Source of the DNA: Phycisphaerales bacterium
GTDB lineage: Bacteria > Planctomycetota > Phycisphaerae > Phycisphaerales > UBA1924
Direction of reading: 5' to 3'
DNA: 64,000 bases
Assembly (NCBI GenBank): GCA_029213305.1
Contig: JARGPA010000014.1
Coordinates: forward strand, 1 to 64,000
In this document: positions 45,534 through 53,993 of the stretch, one piece after another
Layout of the letters: every line of letters starts with the position of its first letter
Position numbering within the stretch: position 1 is the stretch's first letter
Translations under genes and position numbers: made by a program
Notes under the pieces: generated by a model
Told to the model about the DNA's origin: nothing
What the model saw: only the letters and a program-made list of their open reading frames with translations
The model's database searches: none

Positions 45534-48500
45534 TTACGCTGCGTGATCTTCAAGAACTGATGAGTTTCTTGATTTAACTTCAACCCTTGAAGATCTTTGC
45601 TTACTGCACATTCGTTGATAGGCTTGCTCGATTCCCTCACGGAATGCATTGATCGGAGAGTTTTCTCCTCCAATAAGTCGTCCTATTCGATCGACGATCA
45701 TCCCATCGCAACGCACATACATCGTTGATCGATTGATCTGATCTTGACGATCCCGTGGATTAGGCAACGGCTTAATCCTCTGATCTGATATCCGTTGAGG
45801 TAACGAATCAATCACAGCGCTCCCACAGAGCATTAACCATTTGTCATAGAACGATTCAACCTGCTCATACACAGCGTCACACTTCGTGATTCGCGGCACA
45901 AACCAGAGTCGGTTGTTGATGTCTGCACGCTTCGCATCAAAGATAGATTGAATCCGCTCATACAAATCATCAAACCGATCAAGGCTTGTTAGTTTTGAAT
46001 ACGCCTCTCGATCCTCCGAGAGCACATCAACCGACAAAATGTCAAGCCCAGACTCAATCATGGCCCTTGCATCCGCACCTTGGCGCAAGAGGTCTGTCCG
46101 CATTTCAACGCACGCGACCCCGTCCTCCTTTGCTAACTGCACAAAGCTCATTGCTTGTGAGTGCATTAGTGGATCGCCTACTCCATCAAACACAATCGCA
46201 GTGTCTTCGCGTAGTTGTCCGATGTCATGCATGAAGGAATGCGCATCAGCAATCGAAAGTACAGGTCGTTCAATCGGTTCGATTGAGTTGCGTTTCCAGA
46301 TACCCCAATCGCCGCTCGCGAGTCTTCCTGTACATGTTTCAAGTACCACTGTTCGAGGACAGATACGATTTAACTTCCGATGAGCAATGCAATAAGCGCG
46401 GACACAGATTAACGAATCCGCTTGATGTGTATTATGATCTGAATTGAGATTATCGTACGCATCCTTCATCGCAGCACAACGAATTGTTGAGTCCGCAATC
46501 ACTCGAACCCCTGCGTCTCTTAACTCATGATCAATCTCAATACAAACACCTTTTCCGATTGGATCAAACTGAGGTGCAATAGGAACATACCCAACCAATG
46601 TCCCTAGCGTCGCGAAGTGGTTTGCTTGCTCATGCGCATTGATCATTGAGTCCGCAAGCGCTTGAACAGTACCTCGATCAACAACAAGCGTTCCAATACC
46701 TGGAACTGCTTGGGAGAACGCGATTCGCTTTTCAGAATCTTGATGTCGATATCGCGATACCGTTTGATCTACGAGCTTTGGATCTACCATTGCCCAATCA
46801 GCTCCGACGATTGCGCACGCATCGATTCCGTGTTCATCAAACACTTTTGACATCAATACTGGATGGAACAACTCGTCATACACACTCAACATCCCGATTG
46901 AGCCGCGCCAACATTCGCTCGATTGCATTCGTGCGCTACCAACCCGTTGAGCGTGTTGTCCAAAAGTGTTCGGATCTACTTGAACGATGCTCATTTTTTT
47001 GCGTGGAGTAAACGATCCCAATACTTGCTTTATTGCATCGGGATCAGGGGTAACAATCGTAATTGCATCGAGTTGTTCTGAATGGTCAAGTCTTGCAATT
47101 GTGAGTTGCAGAACATTCATTCCGCCTGTGATGATGGATCTCAAGTCCCGCTTCGTACCCAATCCGCCGATATTGGGATCTGCGATGATTACACCATGGA
47201 TGCATTGTTGGGTTTTCGTTTCGATTTGAAGTTCTCTTGTTTCGGTGGATCCGACTCCGTCTTCTTCGCCTCGCTCATTGGTTTGTTTTTCAACCAAACC
47301 CAGAAACGCATCGCGACCTGCGCACAACTGTTCAACTACTGCATCTGCTGCGTCTCGGGTCCATTCTACATTTTGAATATCTCGTTCGATCTGCATTCTC
47401 TGTCGTTCAATTGCGCTTGCTCCTGGATTCAACTCAATTGTTCGATCCTGGCGCATTCGATTCAAAACACCAACCTGATTTACGGATTCGCAGAGTTTAA
47501 ACGCAACTCCCATTTTCACTACACGATCTCGAATCCCTTGAACCTCATGAATCAGTTCGTTCACTCGATTTTGGTTGCTGTGATTCTGAATCATCTTTTG
47601 CAACAACTCAACAGATTGATTACTCAAGTACGAAATGAGCTTTGCATCTTCGATGATCGAATTAATCCGTTCATGAATCTTTTTCTTACGGTTTTCGTCA
47701 TCAAATCGATAACTTTCCGTGTCTACCAACTCGATCTTTGAGCTTGAACCATAGCTTTGGATCGCGTCTTTTAGAGTCATGGTTATTGTGTGACTCTTGA
47801 GCACTCCGCCTTCAGTTGCGTCGATCACTTTGAGACCTGCTTCTTCATCGCTTTGGAAACCGGATTCAAACTGTGCAAGGTAGGTTGCCATCTGTTCGTC
47901 GAGATAGATATCTTTGTTATGGACATCTTTCTTTTTGCGTAGTAATCCGCGCATTCGAACTATCCGTTGCCATTCCATCATCTCAAGTGTGTTGTGTGCG
48001 TTGAGTTCACCTGACCAAACTTGATGGATCGCAGCTCCTGCTGAATAATACTGCCCGTCAGTAAATCCGAGGTCTTGGCCGATGAAAATAACGGGATCAC
48101 AACCGAGATATCGAGCAAAGTAATAACACAAATGCGCGACTGTGCCGCCCATAGTTAGTGTCCCGAGATCACGCTCTAGATCTTCTCCGAGTACATCATC
48201 AAGCAGCTCATCTGTTACACAAAGCACCTCACCAGGGAACGCGTCGAGAATCGCAGGGTTTGCCTTTGCTTCAACAACGAGTCTTATTCCTTCAACATCA
48301 CTCTCAGTGAGTCCTTCATAGAATCGCTTTGAAATTTCGTGATAATCAAGGGCTGCAACAAAGTCAGGCTTGATCCCTTTCTTGAGCATCTGTTTGAGCA
48401 CTGTTTGTACCGCAATAACAACAACAGACTCACGCAATGTTGAATCTGTGAGCAGATCAAGATTTCGCGACAAGCTGGGTCCGGCCGATACAACAACCGC

Positions 48501-49277
48501 GGGTTTTCCAACACAGGTATCTTTTAACGGTGCCACCCCTGCAGTTGAAGAATAATGATCAAGGTTCATCAACGCATTTCGAAAACTTGTTCGCGCGTTT
48601 GCAAGAGTTGTGATTACATGTGTGCGTGTCGCGCTCAGAATATCGCTAAAAGTTCGACCGAACTCAGCGCTCTCTTTCCCAAGTCGTTTCTGACTCGGCG
48701 GATGATTCACGATTTCTGCTCCGAGACCAACAACTGCTTCGATCCCTTGAAATATTTTACTCAGAGTTGCAGAGTCGTTGGATTGTGTGAGAATGAACAC
48801 TCTTCGAGTTTCGAACATCGTAGAGTAATCAACACGAGAGAGTACAGATCGTAGCAACTCAATGTCAGGCTCAAAGCAAACAACAATCCCACAGTTACCC
48901 AGTCGCTCAAGCAATGTGCCGCAATGGTAACCAATGCCAAATCCACTAATCGCAACACAAGCGATTTTGCTTGGATCGTATCGTTCTGCGAATCGCTTTG
49001 CTTCTTGCATCGGTTTCCGCTTCGAGGCCATCGCAATTCCATCGAGTTCAAGCCCGAGTATTCCTTCATCGGTACTTATAAACTCCGCGAGTCGATTCTC
49101 TGTTGCATGAGCAACTTGATTCGCCGCCAACGGACTACAGATTGCGAGTGCCTGCAGATTCTTTCTCAAGATTGAGTCATCTGCGCCAAAATCACTGTTC
49201 GATGCAACAACCTTACTGTTGTCTGCGTTCTTCTTTGTATCTTCAACAAAGAGTGCGTTGAGTTGCGAATAGTCCAT
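45534..49277 (-). CDS. Fusion of a Maf-type glycosyltransferase, an SpsF-like nucleotidyltransferase and a degenerate radical-SAM/SPASM domain
   Basis: 1247 residues from the ATG at 49277, which has a perfect GGAG ribosome site 6 nt upstream (GTG at 49295 is an alternative). Residues about 15-600 match motility accessory factors (DUF115/MptE-like): GKPAVVVSAGPSLSRNLDLL, PDFVAALDYHEISKRFYEG, VIFIGQDLGFTDGQYY and a helical end. Residues about 690-925 resemble SpsF cytidylyltransferases (VLQLTIARLDH, ITIVTPDPDAIKQVLG). Residues about 970-1240 follow a radical-SAM plus SPASM pattern (IVFDGVGDPLMHSQAMSFV; ESGLDILSVDVLSEDREAY). The CxxxCxxC site keeps only its first Cys and the SPASM cysteines are lost. 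First gene of the neu operon; probable flagellin glycosylation. Confidence 0.82.
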   Translation of the reverse strand: MDYSQLNALFVEDTKKNADNSKVVASNSDFGADDSILRKNLQALAICSPLAANQVAHATENRLAEFISTDEGILGLELDGIAMASKRKPMQEAKRFAERYDPSKIACVAISGFGIGYHCGTLLERLGNCGIVVCFEPDIELLRSVLSRVDYSTMFETRRVFILTQSNDSATLSKIFQGIEAVVGLGAEIVNHPPSQKRLGKESAEFGRTFSDILSATRTHVITTLANARTSFRNALMNLDHYSSTAGVAPLKDTCVGKPAVVVSAGPSLSRNLDLLTDSTLRESVVVIAVQTVLKQMLKKGIKPDFVAALDYHEISKRFYEGLTESDVEGIRLVVEAKANPAILDAFPGEVLCVTDELLDDVLGEDLERDLGTLTMGGTVAHLCYYFARYLGCDPVIFIGQDLGFTDGQYYSAGAAIHQVWSGELNAHNTLEMMEWQRIVRMRGLLRKKKDVHNKDIYLDEQMATYLAQFESGFQSDEEAGLKVIDATEGGVLKSHTITMTLKDAIQSYGSSSKIELVDTESYRFDDENRKKKIHERINSIIEDAKLISYLSNQSVELLQKMIQNHSNQNRVNELIHEVQGIRDRVVKMGVAFKLCESVNQVGVLNRMRQDRTIELNPGASAIERQRMQIERDIQNVEWTRDAADAVVEQLCAGRDAFLGLVEKQTNERGEEDGVGSTETRELQIETKTQQCIHGVIIADPNIGGLGTKRDLRSIITGGMNVLQLTIARLDHSEQLDAITIVTPDPDAIKQVLGSFTPRKKMSIVQVDPNTFGQHAQRVGSARMQSSECWRGSIGMLSVYDELFHPVLMSKVFDEHGIDACAIVGADWAMVDPKLVDQTVSRYRHQDSEKRIAFSQAVPGIGTLVVDRGTVQALADSMINAHEQANHFATLGTLVGYVPIAPQFDPIGKGVCIEIDHELRDAGVRVIADSTIRCAAMKDAYDNLNSDHNTHQADSLICVRAYCIAHRKLNRICPRTVVLETCTGRLASGDWGIWKRNSIEPIERPVLSIADAHSFMHDIGQLREDTAIVFDGVGDPLMHSQAMSFVQLAKEDGVACVEMRTDLLRQGADARAMIESGLDILSVDVLSEDREAYSKLTSLDRFDDLYERIQSIFDAKRADINNRLWFVPRITKCDAVYEQVESFYDKWLMLCGSAVIDSLPQRISDQRIKPLPNPRDRQDQINRSTMYVRCDGMIVDRIGRLIGGENSPINAFREGIEQAYQRMCSKQRSSRVEVKSRNSSVLEDHAA

Positions 49278-49461
49278 CAGGTTCTCCAAGCTCACGAACA
49301 GTTTGTTTGTCGATAAGCCTCATCTTCAATTTCCCAGTGCGCAACGAATAAGTCGATTGCGAACCCCCTTTGTTATCGGCCTTTAATACACCAAGACTCC
49401 ATCTTCAAGGAACCAAATCCCCATTTGAACTCGAATAGAACCCCAAAGGAATATCATCATC

Positions 49462-50091
49462 ATGCAAAGCCCGCTCTTCGAGCCCTCCAATCTCCCATCA
49501 TTGCCTCAACAGAGCTTTTTCGAACAATGGGTGTTCCAATCGCCTCTCTTACTTTCAGTGATCATTTTGGCGGTCGGCTTCTTCGCATACATGCTTCTTC
49601 GAAACTCAAAGCATTCGAAGAAAATCGGCATACCTTCACTCGGAGTTGCATCTGCAATCGCAGGGGGCGTATTTGCACTGGGTTCATTCATCACGACTGA
49701 TCGTGAGCAACTTCAAACCAGAAGCCAAGAACTTGTTGTCGCAACAGCAAACGCGGATCAATCTGCTCTTACTCAACTACTCGATGATCGCGCCTCGATC
49801 AAAACAGCGTTTGGGTCCGCTGATAGCAAGGACAAAATCTTATCTCTTGTCGCTTCGAGAGCTGCTCCAACGATTCAATCTGCAACTATCCGCGAGATTC
49901 GAGTTGGGGTTTACGGCGACCAAGTTGCTCGAACACAAATAAAAATCCGTGTTGCAGGCGAGATGGTCCCCTCCAATAGCTGGTGGCAAGTTGATTGGAC
50001 AAGACCCGATACTGAAACAGAAATGTGGGTTGTTACTGATATCGAACCGCTCTGGATCCAAGGCATGACCAACCCTGCGGGAAATCGCTAA
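49462..50091 (+). CDS. Hypothetical two-helix membrane protein
   Basis: 209 residues. Two membrane helices (about 30-47 and 55-77) precede a soluble domain of about 130 residues with an alpha segment (ELVVATANADQSALTQLLDD) and strands ending IEPLWIQGM. The layout resembles SnoaL/NTF2-like pockets but no motif proves this. Family not recognised; no enzymatic residue pattern is seen. It lies between the divergent Maf fusion gene and a convergent lipoprotein gene. Confidence 0.7.
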   Translation: MQSPLFEPSNLPSLPQQSFFEQWVFQSPLLLSVIILAVGFFAYMLLRNSKHSKKIGIPSLGVASAIAGGVFALGSFITTDREQLQTRSQELVVATANADQSALTQLLDDRASIKTAFGSADSKDKILSLVASRAAPTIQSATIREIRVGVYGDQVARTQIKIRVAGEMVPSNSWWQVDWTRPDTETEMWVVTDIEPLWIQGMTNPAGNR

Positions 50092-50126
50092 TCATGATTG
50101 AGAACACTGGATCGTTGGTTAACAAA

Positions 50127-51119
50127 TCATTTTTCAGGGATCGCAACAAGCTGACTGGATTGCAAACGCGTGATCTTCCCGCTTTCTGTACGGACAGTCT
50201 CATTGATTCCTTGACCGTTGAGCAGATTATTCGGGAATCGTTCTCTTAACTCTCTCAACTGTCGTGACTGAGTTGGAGGCAATGTCGTTGCATCAAAGTC
50301 ACGCTCGCTGAAGACACCGACGGTGACCATACTTCGCGCGGGCGCGTGATAATAGAACGCCATAACTCCCTGTCCTCTGAGTTCGCTCGCAGCGTTTTCA
50401 GCTGCTTTTCTAAACTCAATTAGATCTTGAGCACTCGGCATCTGATAATCATCTCGTCCATAAATACCTATCTGCAAGGTATATACCGCGTTCTTCCCGT
50501 ACCGTTCTTTCACTCCACGAAGATCACTAGATGTGTCAGTACCTCTTAGTGCATCCCCAGAAGGAGGGACGACAACTGCACCTTCGAACAACTTAACACC
50601 CATCAGATCAATCGCTTTTACTTTTTTGAGATCTGCAATTGCCTTCGGATCGTTCCGATCGAGATATTCCCCATATGCGATTACGAGTCCTGAGTTGCGT
50701 CGATCGATGTACGCACCATCGAGCCCTGCCTCTTCTTGAATGATTCGAAGCATTTCAACTGCTCGTTTCATCTCGCCGCGCTCAACGGATGACAAGATAA
50801 TTGACCAACCACCTGCGCTTGCTTGCGAGGCGTTCTTTTGATCCGCGCCTTGCTCCCAAACCTTCCCAAGAGAAGGATCAAAGAATGGATCACTTGAATC
50901 TGGCTCACTTTGCGGCGCAAAAATTGCAGTAGAATGATCTGTATAATACTGTGTGTCGCTCTCATCTCGAGGCTGATCAGAACCGCACCCAACCGCCAAA
51001 AACGAGCTCAGGATCAAAAAAACCACACACGAGCAAGTTCCTCTTTGGATGTTTGGATATACGAACAAACTAAAAACCCCCTTGTGATGGTCGAATTTAC
51101 AAATCGTTCTCAAATTCAT
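50127..51119 (-). CDS. Lipoprotein with two SPOR-like repeats (hypothetical)
   Basis: About 330 residues from the ATG at 51119; the frame opens further upstream at 51176. A long signal region ends in a lipobox, FLAVGC, so the mature protein should be lipid-anchored. Two similar segments follow: GWSIILSSVERGEMKRAVEM ... GLVIAYGEY, and VYTLQIGIYGRDDYQMP ... SMVTVGVF. Each has the beta-alpha-beta pattern of SPOR-type peptidoglycan-binding units. That assignment is inference from pattern only. It lies divergent from flgM. Confidence 0.65.
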   Translation of the reverse strand: MNLRTICKFDHHKGVFSLFVYPNIQRGTCSCVVFLILSSFLAVGCGSDQPRDESDTQYYTDHSTAIFAPQSEPDSSDPFFDPSLGKVWEQGADQKNASQASAGGWSIILSSVERGEMKRAVEMLRIIQEEAGLDGAYIDRRNSGLVIAYGEYLDRNDPKAIADLKKVKAIDLMGVKLFEGAVVVPPSGDALRGTDTSSDLRGVKERYGKNAVYTLQIGIYGRDDYQMPSAQDLIEFRKAAENAASELRGQGVMAFYYHAPARSMVTVGVFSERDFDATTLPPTQSRQLRELRERFPNNLLNGQGINETVRTESGKITRLQSSQLVAIPEK

Positions 51120-51255
51120 GGAATCTTTTCCAAGGTCCCGAAGTGTGTTATACTTTGTAAGTGTTTTATTTATCATTAGTTAACCTAAGAAATCGAAATT
51201 CACTTGTTATTATAGCGATTCAAGATGATCCGTCGATACACATATCAAGGGATGG

Positions 51256-51330
51256 TTGGAACGGTGGTTTCAACAACTATATGTAGTGGTTGCCCAGGTG
51301 GTGGGCACAGATCATGGGCACCAAAGGTGC
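51256..51330 (+). promoter_or_regulatory. Hairpin-rich leader before flgM
   Basis: Three short stems precede the ribosome site: TTGGAAC-ggtg-GTTTCAA (51256-51273, one G-U), GCCCA-ggtgg-TGGGC (51292-51306) and GCACC-aaa-GGTGC (51318-51330). The last ends about 10 nt before the AGAGG site of the gene at 51352. A structured leader is likely; no known riboswitch class fits. Confidence 0.35.
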
Positions 51331-51351
51331 AGAAGAAAAGAGGCTTACTCT

Positions 51352-51657
51352 ATGAGTGATATTTCTCCAATCAATACATCAATCGCGAATCGCGTGGGAA
51401 GGATCTCAACAGATCCAACGATCGCATCAAACAGAAGCGCAGATGAAGTCCGAGGCCGTGGTGGGGCTCGGCCGAATGATCGCGTTGAGTTCTCGCGTGT
51501 TTCACAGTATCTCAATCAACTCCAGTCGGAACCAGCTCCAAGAACAGATCTCATCAATCGTGTTCGCGACGAGATCCAATCAGGGACTTATCTCACTGAT
51601 GATAAACTCTCCGCGGCGGCTGATGAACTACTCGATGATCTCAACTTCGAACTCTAA
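51352..51657 (+). CDS. flgM: Anti-sigma-28 factor FlgM-like protein
   Basis: 101 residues from the ATG at 51352, 8 nt after an AGAGG ribosome site; the frame extends upstream without support. The N-terminus is polar and disordered-looking. The C-terminal half reads RTDLINRVRDEIQSGTYLTD then LSAAADELLDDLNFEL, the sigma-binding helix pattern of FlgM. FlgM holds sigma-28 (FliA) inactive until the hook is complete. It shows that the organism is flagellated and supports a flagellin target for the Maf fusion. A terminator follows. Confidence 0.85.
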   Translation: MSDISPINTSIANRVGRISTDPTIASNRSADEVRGRGGARPNDRVEFSRVSQYLNQLQSEPAPRTDLINRVRDEIQSGTYLTDDKLSAAADELLDDLNFEL

Positions 51658-51702
51658 TAGATCTACTTAAGAAATCTGTTCACGAGTACATCAATGAACT
51701 CT

Positions 51703-51738
51703 AAGTCGGCGTCAGGCATCTGTCGCCGACTTTTTTAT
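51703..51738 (+). terminator. Rho-independent terminator after flgM
   Basis: AAGTCGGCG at 51703-51711 pairs with CGCCGACTT at 51724-51732, with a T run directly after. Confidence 0.85.
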
Positions 51739-51779
51739 ATCCGTACACCAGATGACATGGTTGCAGTTAGAGACTCGTT

Positions 51780-52820
51780 TCACTTCCAAAGTTGTTCAAA
51801 CGCAATGAGGCCTGCACCGACGAGTCCTGCGTCATCACCGAGTACACTTGCTTCTACACGAACATTTCTAAGTGATTCAGGGAACACTTCTCGGCGTACT
51901 GCATCTCGAACAATATCGACAAATGGTTTACCAATTGCTTCTACTAAACCGCCTCCCAGAACAACCTGATCCAGACTGAGAAGGGTTACTGCAGACGAAA
52001 TCGCAATCCCTAGACGATCTGCAGCATCATTCACTACAGTCTGAACGAGATCGTCACCTTGCTCGTATGCAGTCGCAAGAACCTTCGATTTGATCTTATG
52101 AAGCTTTCCATCTGTTAAACTAGTCACAAGCGAATGATGATTTGATCGAATGAGTTTCACAAGCTCGTGCGCGATCGCTGTACGAGAACAGTTGTGCTCA
52201 ACTGATCGAGAACCAAGATGTGCAGATGGAAGTAAAATCATGTGTCCGATTTCACCCGCAGAGTAGTGTGATCCTCGATGGAGCTCTGAGTTGATGATTA
52301 GTCCGCCACCAACTCCAGTACCAACCCATACTCCGAGCATATCAGAAGTCTTGTTTCCGATTCCTGCTCTCCATTCGCCGTACACCGCGATGTTTACATC
52401 ATTGTCAGCATAGACAGGAACACCCAAACGATCTGAAAGCGCCATGACAACAGGAGCATCCGTCCATCGCAGATTTACGGCTTCGACAACAACTCCACGA
52501 TCCGGATCAATCGGGCCTGGAACTCCGAGTCCTGCAGTATGAATAGAAGACATCGGGATTTGTGCATTCTCACACGCTTGACGCGCTGCAGCTGCAACCC
52601 GATCCATCACCGACTCGAATCCTCCATCGGGTTCTGTTTTTATCTTTGATCGCCCGAGCACTTTTCCAAACTGATCAACAACGCCTGCTTGTATGTTTGT
52701 GCCTCCGAGATCGATCCCTAGCGCGAGCATTGTCGATTCTTGATCAGGCACCAACACCTCATCCGAGCTCACGCTATCTTGTGTCTCGCTTGCATTTTTT
52801 TGCGTTGTATCGTCACCCAT
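51780..52820 (-). CDS. ROK-family sugar kinase (glucokinase-like)
   Basis: 346 residues from the ATG at 52820, with a GGAG site 7 nt upstream. The phosphate loop LALGIDLGGTNIQAGVVD follows a 30-residue polar lead. TAGLGVPGPIDPDRG, YADNDVNIAVYGEW (catalytic Asp) and GVWVGTGVGGGLIINSELH fit ROK kinases, with EIGHMI as the sugar-contact Glu/His. The usual zinc motif CxCGxxGCxE is replaced by LGSRSVEHNC, so the structural zinc is probably lost. Glucose is the likeliest substrate, but ROK kinases also phosphorylate N-acetylmannosamine, notable given the nearby neu genes. Confidence 0.9.
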   Translation of the reverse strand: MGDDTTQKNASETQDSVSSDEVLVPDQESTMLALGIDLGGTNIQAGVVDQFGKVLGRSKIKTEPDGGFESVMDRVAAAARQACENAQIPMSSIHTAGLGVPGPIDPDRGVVVEAVNLRWTDAPVVMALSDRLGVPVYADNDVNIAVYGEWRAGIGNKTSDMLGVWVGTGVGGGLIINSELHRGSHYSAGEIGHMILLPSAHLGSRSVEHNCSRTAIAHELVKLIRSNHHSLVTSLTDGKLHKIKSKVLATAYEQGDDLVQTVVNDAADRLGIAISSAVTLLSLDQVVLGGGLVEAIGKPFVDIVRDAVRREVFPESLRNVRVEASVLGDDAGLVGAGLIAFEQLWK

Positions 52821-52912
52821 TTCATATCTCCATTGAAACCGACTCCGGTCATTGCGACCCAGTATAGTTCGATAACTCATCCATAACAGGGTGAAACTTA
52901 AGTATCAAGACT

Positions 52913-53881
52913 TCAACAAAGCTGAGTGTACATTACTTCACGAATTTGAGATCCAGAATTTTGAAACGACTGTTCGTTTATCGACGGATTTTGATCACGA
53001 ATACAATCAATACAAAATAGTGTTGACCCGCTCCCCGAAACATGAACAGGGCTTCCAATCAAAGTTGTAAGCTCGTCTTTGATCAATCCAAGATCCGGAG
53101 CAACACTGATCGAAGCGCTCGAAAGATCATTAAACAGAGTCGACGAATCAAACTCTGAACTGAGCGCGACAGATCGAACAAGTTCTTGATCAACATCGTG
53201 TTTCATTCGTTCGTGCTCCATCTCATCAAACACTTGATAAACTTGCGCCGTTGAGCACCCGAAACTCATAAAGAAGAGTGTGATGGGTTTTCCTTCTTGG
53301 TTTCGTTCGAGCCGAGTAATCTGTTCTCCTGTTCCTTCAACGATTGCAGGTCGAGGAATCGGGTGTTCCAGATCAATAAAGTAGGGCACATCCGACCCAA
53401 GCAGGCTTCCCAACTTCATTAACTCTGTTTCAGTCATCCCTAACTCAAACAATGAGTTGAGCCCAACAAGCACCCCAGCAGCATTTGCAGACCCACCCCC
53501 GAGCCCGCCGCCAGCGGGGATGTTTTTAATGATGTTCAGTTCGATTGGTAACGTTCTATCGAGTGTTGATTCTAAGAGTTTGTGCGCGCGAACTCCTAGA
53601 TCGTCATCTATAGACCATTCTACTGATTCGTGTTGAACACGAATTTTGTTTCCATCAATATCCGCTCTTCGACTCCATAGCACTGAATATCGTGAATCAG
53701 ATCCTAGATCAAGTCGTTGGATTTGTATTTGATCGCACAGATTGATCGAGTGCATCCATGAACAAATCGGGTGCATCCCTCGTACTTGATGTTCGTCAGA
53801 TTGGATTTGTTCACCAACAGAGAGAACCAGGTTCACTTTTGCGTACACAACAGATTCATACATATCGATCGATGAACTCAT
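52913..53881 (-). CDS. ispE: 4-diphosphocytidyl-2-C-methyl-D-erythritol kinase
   Basis: 322 residues from the ATG at 53881. VVYAKVNLVLSVGE is the N-terminal substrate site, IPAGGGLGGGSANAAGVLVG the GHMP ATP loop, and SPVHVSGSGSTLFCID the third motif. It acts in the non-mevalonate isoprenoid pathway, making precursors also for the polyprenyl carriers used by the glycan loci. The next gene upstream is divergent (Nif3-like). Confidence 0.95.
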   Translation of the reverse strand: MSSSIDMYESVVYAKVNLVLSVGEQIQSDEHQVRGMHPICSWMHSINLCDQIQIQRLDLGSDSRYSVLWSRRADIDGNKIRVQHESVEWSIDDDLGVRAHKLLESTLDRTLPIELNIIKNIPAGGGLGGGSANAAGVLVGLNSLFELGMTETELMKLGSLLGSDVPYFIDLEHPIPRPAIVEGTGEQITRLERNQEGKPITLFFMSFGCSTAQVYQVFDEMEHERMKHDVDQELVRSVALSSEFDSSTLFNDLSSASISVAPDLGLIKDELTTLIGSPVHVSGSGSTLFCIDCIRDQNPSINEQSFQNSGSQIREVMYTQLC

Positions 53882-53993
53882 AGACAAACTCTAGCCCTGA
53901 CGAGCCGAGCCCATTGCGTCTCCATAGAATCAAACAGTGATTGTCGTGAATCACAATGTCCATTAGGTACTCAGCGACACAGAGGTGACAAAA

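Noticed and set aside
47082-47741. 219-codon plus-strand frame
   Set aside because: Antisense to the Maf fusion gene, which has a perfect ribosome site and clear domain motifs in the other strand.
51213-51239. Sigma-28 promoter before flgM (GTCGATAC matches 6 of 8 bases of the -10 consensus)
   Set aside because: The -35 position reads TAGC in place of TAAA, so the match is too weak to call.
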